A stretch of 64,000 bases of DNA from assembly GCA_907163375.1 (NCBI GenBank), contig CAJQUW010001866.1, positions 930,001 to 994,000 on the forward strand, given 5' to 3'. This DNA comes from Prostheceraeus crozeri. Lineage: Eukaryota > Platyhelminthes > Polycladida > Euryleptidae. Below the pieces are notes generated by a model. It was given only the letters and a program-made list of their open reading frames with translations, did not search any database and had not been told where the DNA came from. How positions within the stretch are numbered: position 1 is the first letter of the stretch; each line of letters starts with the position of its first letter. Of this stretch, positions 1 through 13,107 are shown piece after piece. A program made the position numbers and the translations under genes.

Positions 1-93
1 TGTACTGTACATCTGTCGCGTCGGAATCCATTCTGTCTTTCTCCATCCCAGAAGAGCCTTCTTCTCTGAGAGGACCTTCTCAATCTCAGAGGG

Positions 94-835
94 CCCTTCC
101 CTATCTCCGAGAGGACGTTCTGAATCTCAGAGGCCTTTCCCAATTTCAGAGGTGCCCTCCTCCATCCCAGAAGCGCTCTCTTCGCATTTTAAGAGAGGTC
201 CTTCTGCACATCTGAGGGCCCTCCTGCATCTTAGAAGGTCTTTCTCAATCTAAGAGGCTCTTCTTCATCTCGGAGGATTTTATGTCTAAGAGGGTCCGTC
301 CTCTATCTCAGAGGTGATCTCCTATATTTTACAGAGCTATTTCATTATCTCAGATAGGCCTTTCTCAGCATCACAAGGACACTCCTCCATCTCAAGGGAC
401 CCTTCTGAATCTCAGATGTCCGCCTCCTCTCAATGTCAGAGGGACCCTTCTCTATCTCAGAGGGCCCTTCCCTATCTCCGAGAGGACGTTCTAAATCTCA
501 GAGGCCTTTCCCAATTTCAGAGGTGCCCTCCTCCATCCCAGAAGCGCTCTCTTCGCATTGTAAGAGAGGTCCTTCTGCACATCTGAGGGCCCTCCTGCAT
601 CTTAGAAGGCCTTTCTCAATCTAAGAGGCTCTTCTTCATCTCGGAGGATTTTATGTCTAAGAGGGTCCGTCCTCTATCTCAGAGGTGATCTCCTAAATTT
701 TACAGAGCTATTTCATTATCTCAGATAGGCCTTTCTCAGCATCACAAGGACACTCTTCCATCTCAAGGGACCCTTCTGAATCTCATATGTCCGCCTCCTC
801 TCAATGTCAGAGGGACCCTTCTCTATCTCAGAGGG
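94..835 (+). repeat. 371-bp tandem duplication inside the satellite
   Basis: Two head-to-tail copies, about 94-464 and 465-835, are nearly identical. Two landmarks show the same offset: GCCCTTCCCTATCTCC lies at about 93 and 464, and TTTCTCAGCATCACAAGG at 361 and 732, each 371 bp apart. The copies differ by only a few substitutions, so the duplication is more recent than the divergence among the 21-bp units inside it. Confidence 0.93.
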
Positions 836-979
836 TACTTTTTCTATCTCAGAGGGATCATCTCCATCTCGTAAGGGACGCTCTCAATCTCAGAGTTGAT
901 CTTGCTTGTCTCAGAGGGTCCCTCCTAGATCTAAAAGCGGCCCTTATCAATCTAAGAGGGCTCATCTCTGAGATATGAC

Positions 980-2400
980 CTTCTGTTTCTCTGAGTGGCT
1001 GGTCTCTCTCTCAGAAGGACCCTTGTCCATCTGAGAGAGAGCCCATCTGTTTCTCAGAGCAGCTCATCTCTGTCTCTGAGGGGTCCTTTTCCATCTGAGA
1101 GGAGCCCTTCTGTTTCTCAGAGTGGTTGGTTTCTTTCTCAGAGGGGTCCTTGTCCATCTGTGATGAGCCCATCTGTTTCTCCGAGTGGCTGGTCTCTGTC
1201 TCAGAAGAGCCCTTCTGTCTCTCAGAGCGGTTGGTCTGTCTCAGAAGGACCATTGTCTACCTGAGAGAAGCCCATCTGTTTCTCAGAGTAGCTTGTCTCT
1301 GTCTCAGAAGGGTCCTGATCTATCTGAGAGGAGCCCTTCTGTTTCTCAGAGCCGCTCATCTCTGTCTCAGAGGAGCCCTTGTCTATCTTAGAGGAGCCCT
1401 TCTGTTTCTCCGAGTGGCTGGTCTCTCTCTCAGAAGGGCCCTTGTCTATCTGAGAGGAGCCTTTCTGTCTCTCCGAGTAGCTGGTATCTGTCTCAGAGGA
1501 GCCGTTTTCTATCTGAGTGTAGCCCTTCTGTTTCTCAGAGCGGCTGGTTTCTGTCTCAGAATGGCCCTTGTCCATCTGAGAGGAGCCTATCTGTTTCTCA
1601 GAGCGGCTGGTCTCTTTCTCAGAAGGACCTGTGTCTATCTGAGAGGAGCCCATCTGTTTCTCAGAATGGCTGGTTTCTGTCTCAGAAGGGCCCTTTTCTA
1701 TCTGAGTGCAGCCCTTCTGTCTCTCAGAGTGTCTGGTCTGTCTCAGAAGGACTATTGTCTATCTGAGAGGAGCCCTTCTATTTCTCAGAGTGGCTGGTCT
1801 GTCTCAGAGGGGTCCTTATCCATCTGTCAAGAGCCCTTCTGTTTCTCAGAGCGGCTCATCTCTGTCTCAGAGGAGCCCCTGTCCATCTTTGAGGAGCCCA
1901 TCTGTTTCTTCGAGTGGCTGGTATCTGTCTCAGAAGAGGCCTTTTCTATCTGAGTGTAGCCCTTCTGTCTCTCAGAGTGTCTGGTCTGTCTCAAGAGGGA
2001 TCCTTCTCCATCTGAGAGGGAATCCTTCTGTTTCTCAGAGTGTCTGGTCTCTGTTTCAGAGGGGTCCTTATCCATCTGTGAAGAGCCCTTCTGTTTCTCA
2101 GAGCGGCTCATCTCTGTCTCAGAGGAGCCCTTGTCCATCTTTGAGGAGCCCATCTGTTTCTTCGAGTGACTGGTATCTGTCTCAGAAGAGGCCTTTTCTA
2201 TCTGAGTGTAGCCCTTCTGTCTCTCAGAGTGTCTGGTCTGTCTCAGAGGGATCCTCTTCCATCTGAGAGGAGCCCTTCTGTTTGTCAGAGTGTCTGGTCT
2301 CTGTCTCAGAAGGACTTTCGTCTATCTGAGAGGAGCCCTTCTGTTTGTTTAGAGTGCCTGGTCTCTCTCTCTCTCTCAGAGGGGCCTTATCTAATGTCTA
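980..2400 (+). repeat. 63-bp higher-order repeat (3 x 21 bp)
   Basis: Each 63-bp period holds three 21-bp modules beginning TCTGTTTCTCAGAG, TCTCTGTCTCAGA and TGTCTATCTGAGAGG. Successive first modules start at 1046, 1109, 1172, 1214, 1275 and 1338: spacings of 63, 63, 42, 61 and 63, so one period has lost exactly one 21-bp module. A further level appears from about 1694: the block CTTTTCTATCTGAGTGTAGC recurs at 1941 and 2193, 252 bp apart, which is 4 x 63 or 12 x 21. The array is therefore 21 to 63 to 252 bp. Confidence 0.93.
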
Positions 2401-2640
2401 TCTCAGAGGAGCTCTGCCCTATCACATGTTAGCAATTCCATATGTCAGATGAACCCATTTCTATCTCAATGTTGTCCTTCTCCATCCCTAAAGCGCCCTC
2501 TTCTCATTCTGAGAGGGGCTCTTCTACACATCAAACGGGCCGTTTGTTTCTTGGAAGTCTATTCTTGATCTCATAGAGCCCTTCTTTATCTCCGAGGGTC
2601 CTTCCTCTGTCTGAGAGGCGCCTTCTCCACCCCTGAAGCT

Positions 2641-5600
2641 AACTATATAATAATAACAGTAATAGCAAAATCCCTTAAACCTCTTTCAAGCTTCGAATCC
2701 TGACATCCAAATGCTTCCTCATTTCATCACCTGTCGTTTGAAGTGACATGTCCTGGAAGTCTTGCCAAGGTTGATGTAGTGGACAAAGCTAGGATGCAAG
2801 AGTTCAAGATTTGCTTGAAACAAATAGGGTTTGAAGCATTTTCCAATTTGATGCAATTGCTAATAGACTAAGCAAATATGTCGTCTTTTACATCGACATC
2901 TGCAACACTATCAACTGATCTAATAAAAATTGACTTCATTGCGCTTTCCCATTCATTGATAACTTTTCAAAAGATGCACTGAATTATCTCTTTATGATTA
3001 ACTATCTGGATTTTCACGTTCTCTGATGGACTTAGCAAAAGCCAGACTATTTATTGTCAGAATAATTTCCTTTGTCTTATTATCTGTCAATTACTGGTTC
3101 TACAACTTGACGGAAAGATTGTTTTTTTGCGAACTAGTTTAACTACAGACAAGTCAGAGAGGAATTCTACAGAGCATGTTGTGTAAAGTTAATGGATTAC
3201 ATTCAATGATACGTGTTGAAGACTCACTTGAATTTACACCAATTAATTGCTATTAGCTGATGCCATGATGAAACTGCTCCAGCTCACTCAATCCTTCAAT
3301 TTTATACATTCGGCGTGAATTCAATTTCCAGTTCTAAGAATCACTGGATTAGAAGACAGCTACGTCGGGCAGTTAGGAAATGATGAAGGGACAGCGTCAG
3401 TTTTTAGACATCGAGGAAGAAGTTTTTCTATATTCATTGACCTTCGTTAATCGGAGCTAATTGTCTGAATATCATTCGGTGAAAAATGAAGCGAATACCT
3501 ATATGAAGGAGTGCTGTGTCACCGTAACTAGGCGCGGTATCCAGTTAGTCCACTTCTGCAACAATCATGCGTTATGCAGCAATGGAAATCGATGAAAGTA
3601 TTTGTAGCTGATGCGTTGCTCTATCCACTGTGATCACTTTTACATCCGGGCAGAACTTTTGTAAACCCATTTTCGAGATGAATGTTCGAAACAAAACACA
3701 GTATTACTCAAATTCACTCCATCGACGCACGGCGATCCAAGATTAAGCAATGATTCGAAGTAAACGGCCTGCTGCTATTCTACTGACAAATGAGTCAGCC
3801 AAATCAATTCCTATAGTATGAATGGCCATCAGATGGCACGCTTACAGTAGAATCGTAACAAGTGAAGTGTCCTTCCACAAAGCACTAGTTGTGCATGGGC
3901 AACTAACCAACTTGATGCTACCTAACGGATCGATCGATTGGATGACGTTTGCCTGAGCTATTCATAACGCAAACTCGGTATATCATCGACGAGGGATCGA
4001 AATGAGGACAGTAACAGAACAATGGCAGCGCATTCACACAATGGTGTGTGATGTATGACACCTCTCGTGAACGGTGGAGCAGTGAAGCGCGCTATCGAAG
4101 AAATCACATCGACGTAGATAAGGCATCACTTTGAAGACAATTCGTTAAAAAATGGGTTGCATATCCCGGTACTCTAGATATCCCTGAGCTTTTTGTAAAT
4201 TGTTTTGCGGGAATAACCTGGTCTCAGTGTCCCAGCTTTATTACGCACCATTGCGTGTTTCAAAAACCAAACAGCAACGGAAACACAGCACCACCGCAAG
4301 TAAATGTACGTGCAGATAATTCCCCTAAATGTGATTAGCTATTTCATGTAATTTATCATAGAAAAATGCTTGACTTGCCCTCCATTTATTTCTGCTCTGT
4401 AAACAGTGGGCGCATCAGCGCCTCAGAAAAGCCGTTGAGGCTAATCACACTACGAATTGCTGAGATGCTCTCCAGTTTACTATTTGAAGAAGTTCTTCGA
4501 GCAGATAGGACCTATAGCACCATTGCAAGTTAAACATAAAAGGTGGCAGAACATTTTCACATGCCCTGTCATCTCAACATCTTTGTGCCACAAATAGGAC
4601 TATGTGCATGGTCAGTTTTCTGTTTCCACCGCACAACCGGTGAAGAATAGGAATGCACAACAACATGGGCTGAAGACGAATTTATTTGCAATGAGGATAT
4701 GTAAGCTTTAACAATCGCTTCCACCACCCTATGGACTGTCAATGTATTTTGTGAAAGACCGGTCAAATCAAAAAGAAATAACTGCGCATCATGTGATTGT
4801 TGTTTTCTAGTCGTCTCTTGTGACATGAGGCACTGTTTACACGTAAAAGCAGAAATAAATAAGCTTTATTCTATCTCTAAACGTCACAAAATTGTTCACT
4901 GGCATATGTGTGGGCAATTCAATAGTGAGGGCTGCTTCAATGCAGTTCTCGATGCTCGATAACTCAGAAAATTGAAAGACTGATTATCGTTGCTTCTACT
5001 TCTATGCGCTTGTTAACTTAATGTTTTGCCAAACTTTTATTCTTCATAAATGGCATGCAATTTTATAGTGCTCGCACTAAAATAACGTCTTTTATAGTGT
5101 TCCTAATCAAAATTTAGCAGGCAGAGTCCTTTGTGTAGTCTCAATAGTCAATCTAGCATGGATGTCATCAATTCATGTCCATTTTTTGAAAAAACAATCA
5201 TAAAATCGGAAATATTCAAATTAGCATATTTTAGCGAGAAATTTGTAACACATATCAACAAATGTTTCATATATTCTGGCAACACACGACAATGTCTATC
5301 AACACAATTCATATTATGGAAGTGCATTCGTATACTATAGAAGTTTCAGAAATTTTGGTCACATTTCCCTGTTTGATCAGCTGTCAAAATCAAACAAATT
5401 ATTCTGACTTAAGGAACGTGGCCATTGATGCATAGCAGAACTTAAACAAGCTCACGAAGAGACCATTATAGCTCATATCTCCTCTTATCAGCCTTGATCT
5501 TTCAAAACTCTAAGTAATCAAAAATTTATTATTCCTAGGTAGAGGAGCTCTGCCACAGGTCAATCATAGTTTACTGCTTACCATCGACGATTCACCGTGT

Positions 5601-5995
5601 TTTTTAATATGCTTCACAAAAAGAATGTTTGTTGACTTGTGGCGAAATTGCACACGCTGCGCTGTAACATGATTCAGATGTCGATAAAAATGAAAGCGGT
5701 AATGAGTTTAAATCTGCGGAGAAATTCTTTCAATACAAACAATTGATTTAGAATTATAAACTATACGCTCTCACTGCTCACGTAGCGCATCAGCAGTCCA
5801 AAAACAGATTGTAGACGCTTTAATTTAGTTCTGTTGATTATATTATAGACCACACTGAGTTCCTACAAGCTATTTCTCTAGTTATTTCATTTGGTACATT
5901 TTGGTACATTTTCGTATATATGTCCAACAAAATGTACGAAAGCGGATACAATATCGCTTTGGTATATAGGTTTCGTAGCGTACGATTTACAGTGT
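2641..5995. other. Non-coding stretch, nothing recognised
   Basis: There is no recognisable protein similarity, TIR pair or tandem array here. The longest open frames (4569-4826 minus, 5131-5340 plus, 5887-6081 minus) have no familiar motif and typical AT-rich random composition. Confidence 0.6.
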
Positions 5996-6924
5996 AGGTA
6001 CAACATAATTTTAGCAATTTGATTTTTCTTAAGATCTAGCCGAACAGCTGAAATAATCGTAAATAAACAAATTTTGTCCACTCTAGTCCCACCAGTTTAC
6101 GCAAAGCTAAAAGTCGGATTAAGTATGGATAAGTCTGTTAGAAAAAATAAATGCTGGAAAAAGATTTTTGTTGAATAGATACACGTATTGAACCGATTCT
6201 TAGAGGGTCATAGTTTACGTTGATCTAACGAGGTGAAACGGTTCACAAGAAACTAAAACAACAATACGTAAGCTATATGGATGCCGGCTACATATCATCG
6301 GAACACAGTTGAATTGAAGAAGAAGTAAAATTTGTCTACCTCAGTTCACAAACTTCTCCTAAATTCATTAAGTTCACGTCTTCATCAAGTAAGGCGTGTT
6401 GCACCTAAAATAAATGCTGTGTGTATCATTTTGTGATCAGGACAATCTGTTTGCTTATCTGCAACAAAACTATCGGTTGTCATGACGTTTTCATGATATT
6501 AACAGCGAATCGGTCAAACTGAAAGCTACGAGGAATATCACATTTCTGCCTTTTCTGAAGGACCTTTTTCTACCTTAAAGTTGCAATCATAATCTCATAA
6601 AAATTACAGATTTCATTTTGAATAATCAGACTAATGTCGGATCATTACGTTATTAAGCGCATCAAGCGCGGAAGCACATATATCACCATAGATATACAAG
6701 TGGGATTTTGCGATATTTGACGCTCCGTAACTTTCAAGACAACTGGAAGAATACCTCAAGAATTGTCGTTATACTGATGTTGGATGATAATCTACAATTA
6801 GCAATAATAAGAAGCTAGTGCGCGAATTTAGGAAGAAAACCTCAGTAGCTCTCGTACTAGGACGTTTTACGGCAAGAATTTGCAGCCATTGTTTGACCTA
6901 AATGAGCGTCTTAAATGACCCGCA
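5996..6924 (-). repeat. 929-bp long repeat, inverted copy 1
   Basis: This segment is the reverse complement of 17863-18792 and nearly identical to it over its full length. The match starts near GTAGGTACAAC (5996) and ends at GACCCGCA (6924). It carries no recognisable coding region. At its right edge it abuts a fragment (6925-6979) of the terminal repeat that flanks copy 2, so both copies derive from one element. Confidence 0.93.
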
Positions 6925-6979
6925 GAGTCCTATCAAATAATAGGACTCCAGACTCCGGCCTATAACTAGACCCGAAACA
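6925..6979 (-). repeat. Partial terminal repeat of the GGACTCCG element
   Basis: GGACTCC and GACTCCGGCC blocks plus CTATAACTAGACCCG are the reverse complement of part of the 370-bp repeats at 17352-17721 and 19105-19474. Relative to copy 2, the end of the terminal repeat and about 140 bp of internal sequence (17722-17862) are missing here, so this copy has a deletion. Confidence 0.85.
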
Positions 6980-7186
6980 AACATAAGACAAGCAAATCAT
7001 TTATTCTCGTTCATAGCTGTCACTGTCTTGATGTCAACTTTCTCCGTCAAACAAAAGCACAGAGACACTGCTACATGTAAAGCTTGTAATCGTTGACGGA
7101 ATGAACCGTTATAATGAAAAAGGATTGTCTTTTCATTTGCGATTTAGTAGAAGACAAGCCTTCCCAGCCTCTATCACACCTAGGGT

Positions 7187-7253
7187 TGTACGGTAACTTA
7201 CCCGACGGTAAGTTACCGGGTAAATTACCCGGTAAGTTACCGGGTAATTTATT
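7187..7253. promoter_or_regulatory. Subterminal palindrome cluster, left end of hAT-A
   Basis: Immediately inside the left terminus are about five overlapping GGTAACTTACC / GGTAAGTTACC / GGTAAATTACC blocks. Such subterminal clusters are the usual transposase-binding sites in hAT elements; that role is inferred here. Confidence 0.7.
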
Positions 7254-10200
7254 ATAAAATTGTTGTTTTTCAGACATTGAGGAGTCTTCTACTTTGTTTG
7301 AACTCTTAAATATATTTTTAACTGACTCCTTGTAAATTTTTCTCCATTTCAAGACCGGTTTCACTTTAAACACGTGTGTAGTTATCGATGTAGAGCAAAT
7401 TGAACATTTTTGTCATTTTTGGATACATTACCGATTCTTTTAACATGGCAGTTGTCGTCAGATCTCCTTGATTATGTTAGATAGCTGTGGCACTAAATAT
7501 ATTAGTGTTGATGTGCTCTATGTTAAAATTTGTCGGCTGTAATATGATGTAGGACCTATAATTTGGATGGTGTAATACTGGTCTTGCCGTAGTTTTCAGT
7601 CGTATGTAAAAAGTCATGTGTGAAACCTTGTGTTTGAAGAGTTTATCTAGTTTATCAGATCAATCATAATATGCCTTTTATAACTGATGATTTTGTCGTG
7701 TTATAATTGTCGGCAGTGGCTTTCGCCGCAACCTAGTTGGATCAATAAGCGTATTTTGGCTACTGATCCGCCCTTAATAATGTCAAATTACTGTATTTTG
7801 TACCACTAGGACGCAGCGGTACCTTCATGCTAAATTGTACAATTAGCCTTGTACATCCCTTTACAAATCGATCGCCTTATGTGTTGGCTCAAACGTTGTA
7901 GGCCACATAATTTCTGCTTATCGCAATCGCAATCATGTATTTCCGAAAACCTAGATGAACTACCACTCTTCCATTTCAATTTTGGAACGGAAATGGAACT
8001 AGTCCGTTCCGTTTCCAGTGTTATATAATAGATAGGTGTGATAATTACACGTAGGCCTACTGGAATCGCATGCAGTAAGGCAGTGGCGATGCGAGTTCAA
8101 GACTGACATGATATACTATCGCATTTTGTACTCAATGCACTTTCGGGATCTGCCGAGTAAGGACTCAGTTCACAGAAAAAAGAATTGCCAGTTTTAGCCA
8201 TTTATTGGTAGGCCCCTATTATTACGCAATGAATATTATATTCATAACTCCGTCTATTCATTACACCTTGGAAAATATTTCTTTCAATCTAAATTAATAC
8301 AAACATATACATTCTGTATGAGAAAAACAAAAATAACTCACGCAGACCTAGGTAGTATGAGTCTTAAAATCTTAAACTGCAGTTTTCTTAAAAAACGTTG
8401 AAAAATCACATTCCTGGTTTTACCCTTACACTTTTCAATAGTTTTCGTAGGCTATGAAATGTGCGAAATGGATTTAACAAGTCAAGATAGTGCGAACGAC
8501 TACCAAGAAGGTTACAGAGCACTGGTTTAGAAGATATTGAAGGGCCCCTTTAGGACCATGTTCGGGGAAAAGAACAGGTAGGCCGAGGGTCAAGACTAGA
8601 AATACTTCTTAAGTGAAAGACAAGAAATGATATTAAAAATTAAGAGAAGAAAGCCTAGGAAAAAAGGAGTTATCTGATATTTGTCTTCTCCAGTCTCCTG
8701 CAATAAACTTTTCATCTTATTGTCAGGGGTCGCCTTGCGATGTGCATGTGGTCAACACTCTCCTACGCCAATCCACTCGATCATTCGCCGCACGTGTACT
8801 TTCTGCTAATCTCATCTGTGGAAAATCCAGACCCTTTGCTAATTTAGTAAATGAGGAACAAACAGCACGAGTTGGCGAAGCCTTTCGTTCATTTTTATCA
8901 AGGCAATACATGAACTGTGAAATGCAGATACAGTCAGTGTGGAATTACGTAAAACTGAATGATTCTCAACATCGGACTGTGATAAGGGAATGATTGACCG
9001 TATATGACTTCAAGTTAAAATGAAAGTTGAATCAGAAAGTCTCAAATCAACTACTGAGAATATCTATCTCCAATAGAGAAGTGAAGGGTAAAATCAATAC
9101 AGTTACACTTCAACTGAAAATAGTTATTCTGAGGTTTTTTTAAATTTCCATTGTTGTGCACCATTTTCTTGCCACGTCAATCTTTAACACGCGTATATAA
9201 GATAATATCCACTTTTTTCAATTTTTTCAATGTCTCTTGATTCGTGGTCTGAAATAAATACGCATCATGTCGGCACAGCCTACCTGTAGTCCTTTACCCA
9301 CTAATGAAGCCTTATGACGATGGGTCTTTCTAAATTATGCAATTTGCAAATGTGATTTTTTTTCGAATCAAGCGCAGACTATCTGATGAACACGAAAAGA
9401 TCTTGCTCATGTACGTAAGGATAGGTTAAACTTCATCGCTAAAAATGATAACCAAATAAAGATACCCTGGTACAGAATAAAATCATTGGATTACTTAATG
9501 ACGGACTCTTAGTAAACATTCACTGTGAGTCATCAGAACCGGAAAATCAGATAATAGACCATGTAGCGCCTTCGAAGGCCCAAATATTTTCAGGTGAAGA
9601 GCCAGAAGTAACCGATGATGCTGAAATACGTTTTTCCCTTTATTTCTTTCTTAAAATAAATTCTGTCGGAATCAATATAATCGATGTAACTCGGATAACT
9701 TGGAAACAAGAAAATATTCATAGCCTATATTAAAACTACATACTCATTTTCCCCCATGTTCTGCAAAACTTTGCTCATTTTATCCCGTTTCACCTAAGAT
9801 GCTATAGGCCTAACTGAAGAAAAGGCCGCAACTTTCAGAAATGTAATGTGCACTTGAGATACCCAAGATGACGGCTGTCCTCAATGATAGTCTTGGTTGG
9901 CGAAATTTCGTCCATGAGAATCAGTATGATAGACATGCTCACATAAGTAACGGCTTCATAAAAAGTCATTGGATCCTTCACAACTGTAGCAACACTTTCT
10001 TTGGCGCGGTTTCCTCTCATGGCATTTCAGAAAGTGTCAAACATGTCACGCACGGGACAATTTGATTTCTTTGTAAAATATTAGAAATGTACAAAAGCGC
10101 TATTAATCCAACTTACCATATTTTGCAAATAAAATACTCACAGAATGAGGATAAATGAGGACATCAAGTATCATAAACTACTATTGAAATAATCGATTTT

Positions 10201-10763
10201 CGCTTAATCGATAATCGCTTTTGACTGGAACATTCCATCCAAATTCCTGTCACTATAACATGGGGCTCTTTATGTATGTATACCGATCGCTTCTTAAATT
10301 TCATAATTGAGCTTCTTTGTAGAATGCCTACAATACTTTGTTATTGTTACTTATTTATGTTATCACTTATTCAGTTGTCTACTCATATAAACTGTAAAAT
10401 CCATTAATGAAAAAATACATCAGACTTTATTTTACGATAGGTCTCCATAACCTTGTTTTATATGCGTAGGCAGAACACAGCAGACATATAATAGGTGAAT
10501 TGGGAATAGGCTAAATTACAGTGGAATTCTATAGAATAGGTTTAAATAGTATGCCTATCATATTTATTTTTAGATGCCATCTATTTTTTCGCGCTAGTTT
10601 TCCATGCTCCCGTTTCCGCTTTCACTCGAAATTACCGCTTCCGTTTCCGCAACACTGATCTCAATGACATTGATGAATTGGAGGATATGATAGATTTATA
10701 TGTTTTAGGTACATTTTTTATTTCCATTATATCTCAAAACTCACATATCACTTTCTTTTTTAG
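7254..10763. other. Left non-coding arm of hAT-A
   Basis: No intact gene is visible. A weak relic at about 9366-9420 reads RRLSDEH followed by hydrophobic residues. It resembles the RLSDEH segment of the transposase C-terminus at about 12560 and may be a decayed second copy. A frame at 8742-8993 (83 codons) has no recognised motif. A polypyrimidine tract ending in TTTTTTAG at 10751-10763 looks like the splice acceptor of the transposase exon, so part of this arm is probably 5' intron or UTR. Confidence 0.5.
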
Positions 10764-13107
10764 ATGCCGAAGAACTTTTGCGATGTTTGGAATCATTTCT
10801 CAAAAATTACTGTTGACAGAAAAATGAAAGGGTTTTGTAAGTATTGTGATACCTCATTTGTCGCAAACGCCACGAGAATGAGATGACATCTAACCGAAGG
10901 ATGTCCAAAGGCCCCACCAGAAGTGAAAGAATTATACAGAAAGGAAGTTGTCAATCAGTCAGTTGCATCATCACGAAAGCGAATGAAGATAATGGCCTTT
11001 CGAAGTCTACTCACAGATAACGTAACCGTAGTCACTGGAAGTGATAACAAAGATAGTAATAGCATAAATGAAGCCTCTTCAATTAGTCACCAGTATGTCA
11101 GCAAGATTTCACGAACTGATAAAGAACCTTCAGACAGCCAGTCAACAGTGTCGATTTCAAACAATCAAAATCAATGCAGTATCCTACCATTTATCGATCG
11201 CGTTAGGTCATCGGAACAAACTGAGATTGAGGAATCATTAACCAAGGCAATTTATGTGACTGCTTCTCCCCTGATTTTGACAGACAATCATTCGTGGTGT
11301 GCATTTTTTGAAATGATAAGACCAGGATTTCAAATTCCTTACAGACAAAATCTTAATGGTCCACTTTTAATGAAAGAGAAGAATAGAGTTAGCGATTACG
11401 TTCGAGGATTGTGCAAAGATTCGCCATCTATTGGTATGTCCGCTGACGGCTGGTCGTGTATATCGAATGATTCTCATATTCAAGTCTTATGTATGACTCC
11501 AACACCGTTTTTCTTTAAAAGTATTCACTCAGAAGAAATGCGACATACTGCAAAATTCATGAGTGACATTATCTGCAATGCGATTGATTAATTTTGTGAA
11601 TTTTCTAATGTAGAGGCTAAGAGCATTCGATTTTTGGTGACTGATAGCGCTGCCAACATGATATCTGCGTGGATCGAGATACGAAATCGATTCCCTTGGA
11701 TAAACACGTGTGGTTGCTTGGCGCATGGCTTGAATTTACTCGCTTCTGATATGCGAAAAGTTCTGTCGATCAGCACAGTTATAGCAGAAAATAGTGAAAT
11801 ATCCAAATTCTTCCGTTATAGACATGTTCCCCTATCCATCCTGCGCCTTCACAGTCCTCTTAGTGTCAAACTTGGAACTCCCACTCGATGGGCAAGCTAC
11901 TATCAAATGTTGAAAGGAAATCTTGATCTGAAAATGCGCTTCGATTGTCGATCATTGATGATAATTGCGAGGCGCCTCAACATCTACAGCAGAGAATTCT
12001 GGATAATTCAAATTTTTGGGAACCGACTGACGAAGTGGCTTCTCTTCTTCGACCTATTTCGCATGCTATCGGTGCTGCTGAGGCAACATAGATCAAAACA
12101 GCTCTTCAAAACCAATCGTTCTTATCAGAATACGAAACAGCAAGGATTCTGTCAGCTTTTGACAAACGGAAAGAATTTTGTCTCTCAAACTTGCATTTCG
12201 CTGCAAACTTGCTGGATCCGCGATTCCGAGGTCGAACATTGTCTGAATTTCAGATGGTGACAGCAGAAGATGAGATCTTAAGGTTGGCAAACCTTGAAAA
12301 GCTGCGAGTCGACGACGTAACAACTGACCTGTTGGAATATAAAACGAAGTCAGGTAACATATTCAACAGTGCGAGGCACATCTGGCAAATATGGTATCAT
12401 ACGCTACTGATCCTGTCTTATGGTGGCAAGGGAATTGTTCGAGTCGAGCCTTGATGAAAGTTGCTGTGATTCTTTTGACTATGTGCGCCACGAGTGCTGC
12501 AACCGAGCGTTCAAACAAAGGATTTGGGTTACAAAAAGCAAAGCTTAGAAATAGATTATCAGATGAACATGCAGCAGATTTAACCTACGTCGCTTACAAC
12601 TTGAAGATGAAACAGCGCGCTGGACAACAAAAAAGAGAAGCAAGTAAATCCCAATTGATTTACCACAAGAATGAACAGGTTGTTATAATCCAAGAGGCAA
12701 ATTTCGATGATGCCAAGAGTGTTAGCGAAAACAAAAATTCTTCAGACGAAGAACAATGTGACATGGACATCGGGGATCTTCCAGATGAAGATTTGTCCAT
12801 ACCTGTACCATCCAGGACGTTCGTTGCCGCCAAAATATTTGAAACGGTGAAATCTAGGCCGTCCCTAAGACACAAAGTCTTCATTGGAAAAATTGCTGAA
12901 AGTCTTGACAATGACGAGTATTTGGTTTCTTTCCTTAGAATGAACAAGTTCGGAATTTATGTTTTTCCTGAAGTAGAGGATACCTCTATCGTTGACAGAA
13001 AAGAAATAAGATGTTTAAAAGAACCTGCGCATACAAGGCGCGGTGGTTATGTATTTACAGCTGAAGATATTGAGGAAGTGGTCTCAAAGTTGACAGCATG
13101 TTTATAA
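10764..13107 (+). pseudogene. hAT transposase with BED finger and C-terminal extension (hAT-A)
   Basis: A cut-and-paste transposase, decayed. The start is an ATG directly after a TTTTTTAG acceptor. Order: BED-type zinc finger (W-N-H-F, then FCKYC, then HLTEGC; about residues 1-48), linker, DUF659-like catalytic part with SADGWS (first acidic residue, ~11442) and LVTDSAANM (second, ~11640) with a GCLAHGLNLL Cys/His segment, then the C-terminal dimerisation region with PVLWW, SAATERSNKG and LRNRLSDEH (12400-12610). After that comes an acidic linker and a compact domain (about 12820-13090) with VSFLR and YVFPEVED motifs. Breaks: TGA at 10884 inside the BED finger, TAA at 11589, and frame changes near 11930-12190 and 12390. 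The gene is inactive; the last 238 codons are open. Confidence 0.9.

Larger units (their letters stand above)
1..2640. repeat. Hierarchical 21-bp satellite array
   Basis: The whole stretch is built from a degenerate unit of about 21 bp centred on TCTCAGAGG or TCTGAGAGG followed by CCCTTCT. Before about 980 the unit is irregular (20-22 bp). From 980 to 2400 it is regular and organised into higher-order periods. After 2400 it decays and ends near 2640, where ordinary AT-rich sequence begins. Because many spacings are multiples of three, both strands carry open frames of up to 275 codons; these are Ser/Leu/Arg-rich products of the repeat and not genes. The window edge cuts the array, so its true length is unknown. 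Confidence 0.95.

Noticed and set aside
1126..1953. 275-codon plus-strand frame and several antisense frames in the first array
   Set aside because: Every codon comes from the 21-bp satellite, both strands are open for the same reason, and the products are low-complexity. No start context or flanking gene structure.
7071..7373. 100-codon minus frame with NLPG repeats
   Set aside because: The repeats are the subterminal GGTAAGTTACC palindromes of hAT-A read through; the frame crosses the insertion boundary.
8723..8993. Overlapping frames on both strands in the hAT-A left arm
   Set aside because: No motif, no conserved composition and mutually antisense; not enough to call a gene.
10598..10655. 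CGTTTCC-rich patches here and at 7966-8005 as a MITE pair
   Set aside because: Both resemble CAGTGTT...GGAAACGG-type ends but lie in the same orientation and no matching partner end or TSD was found.
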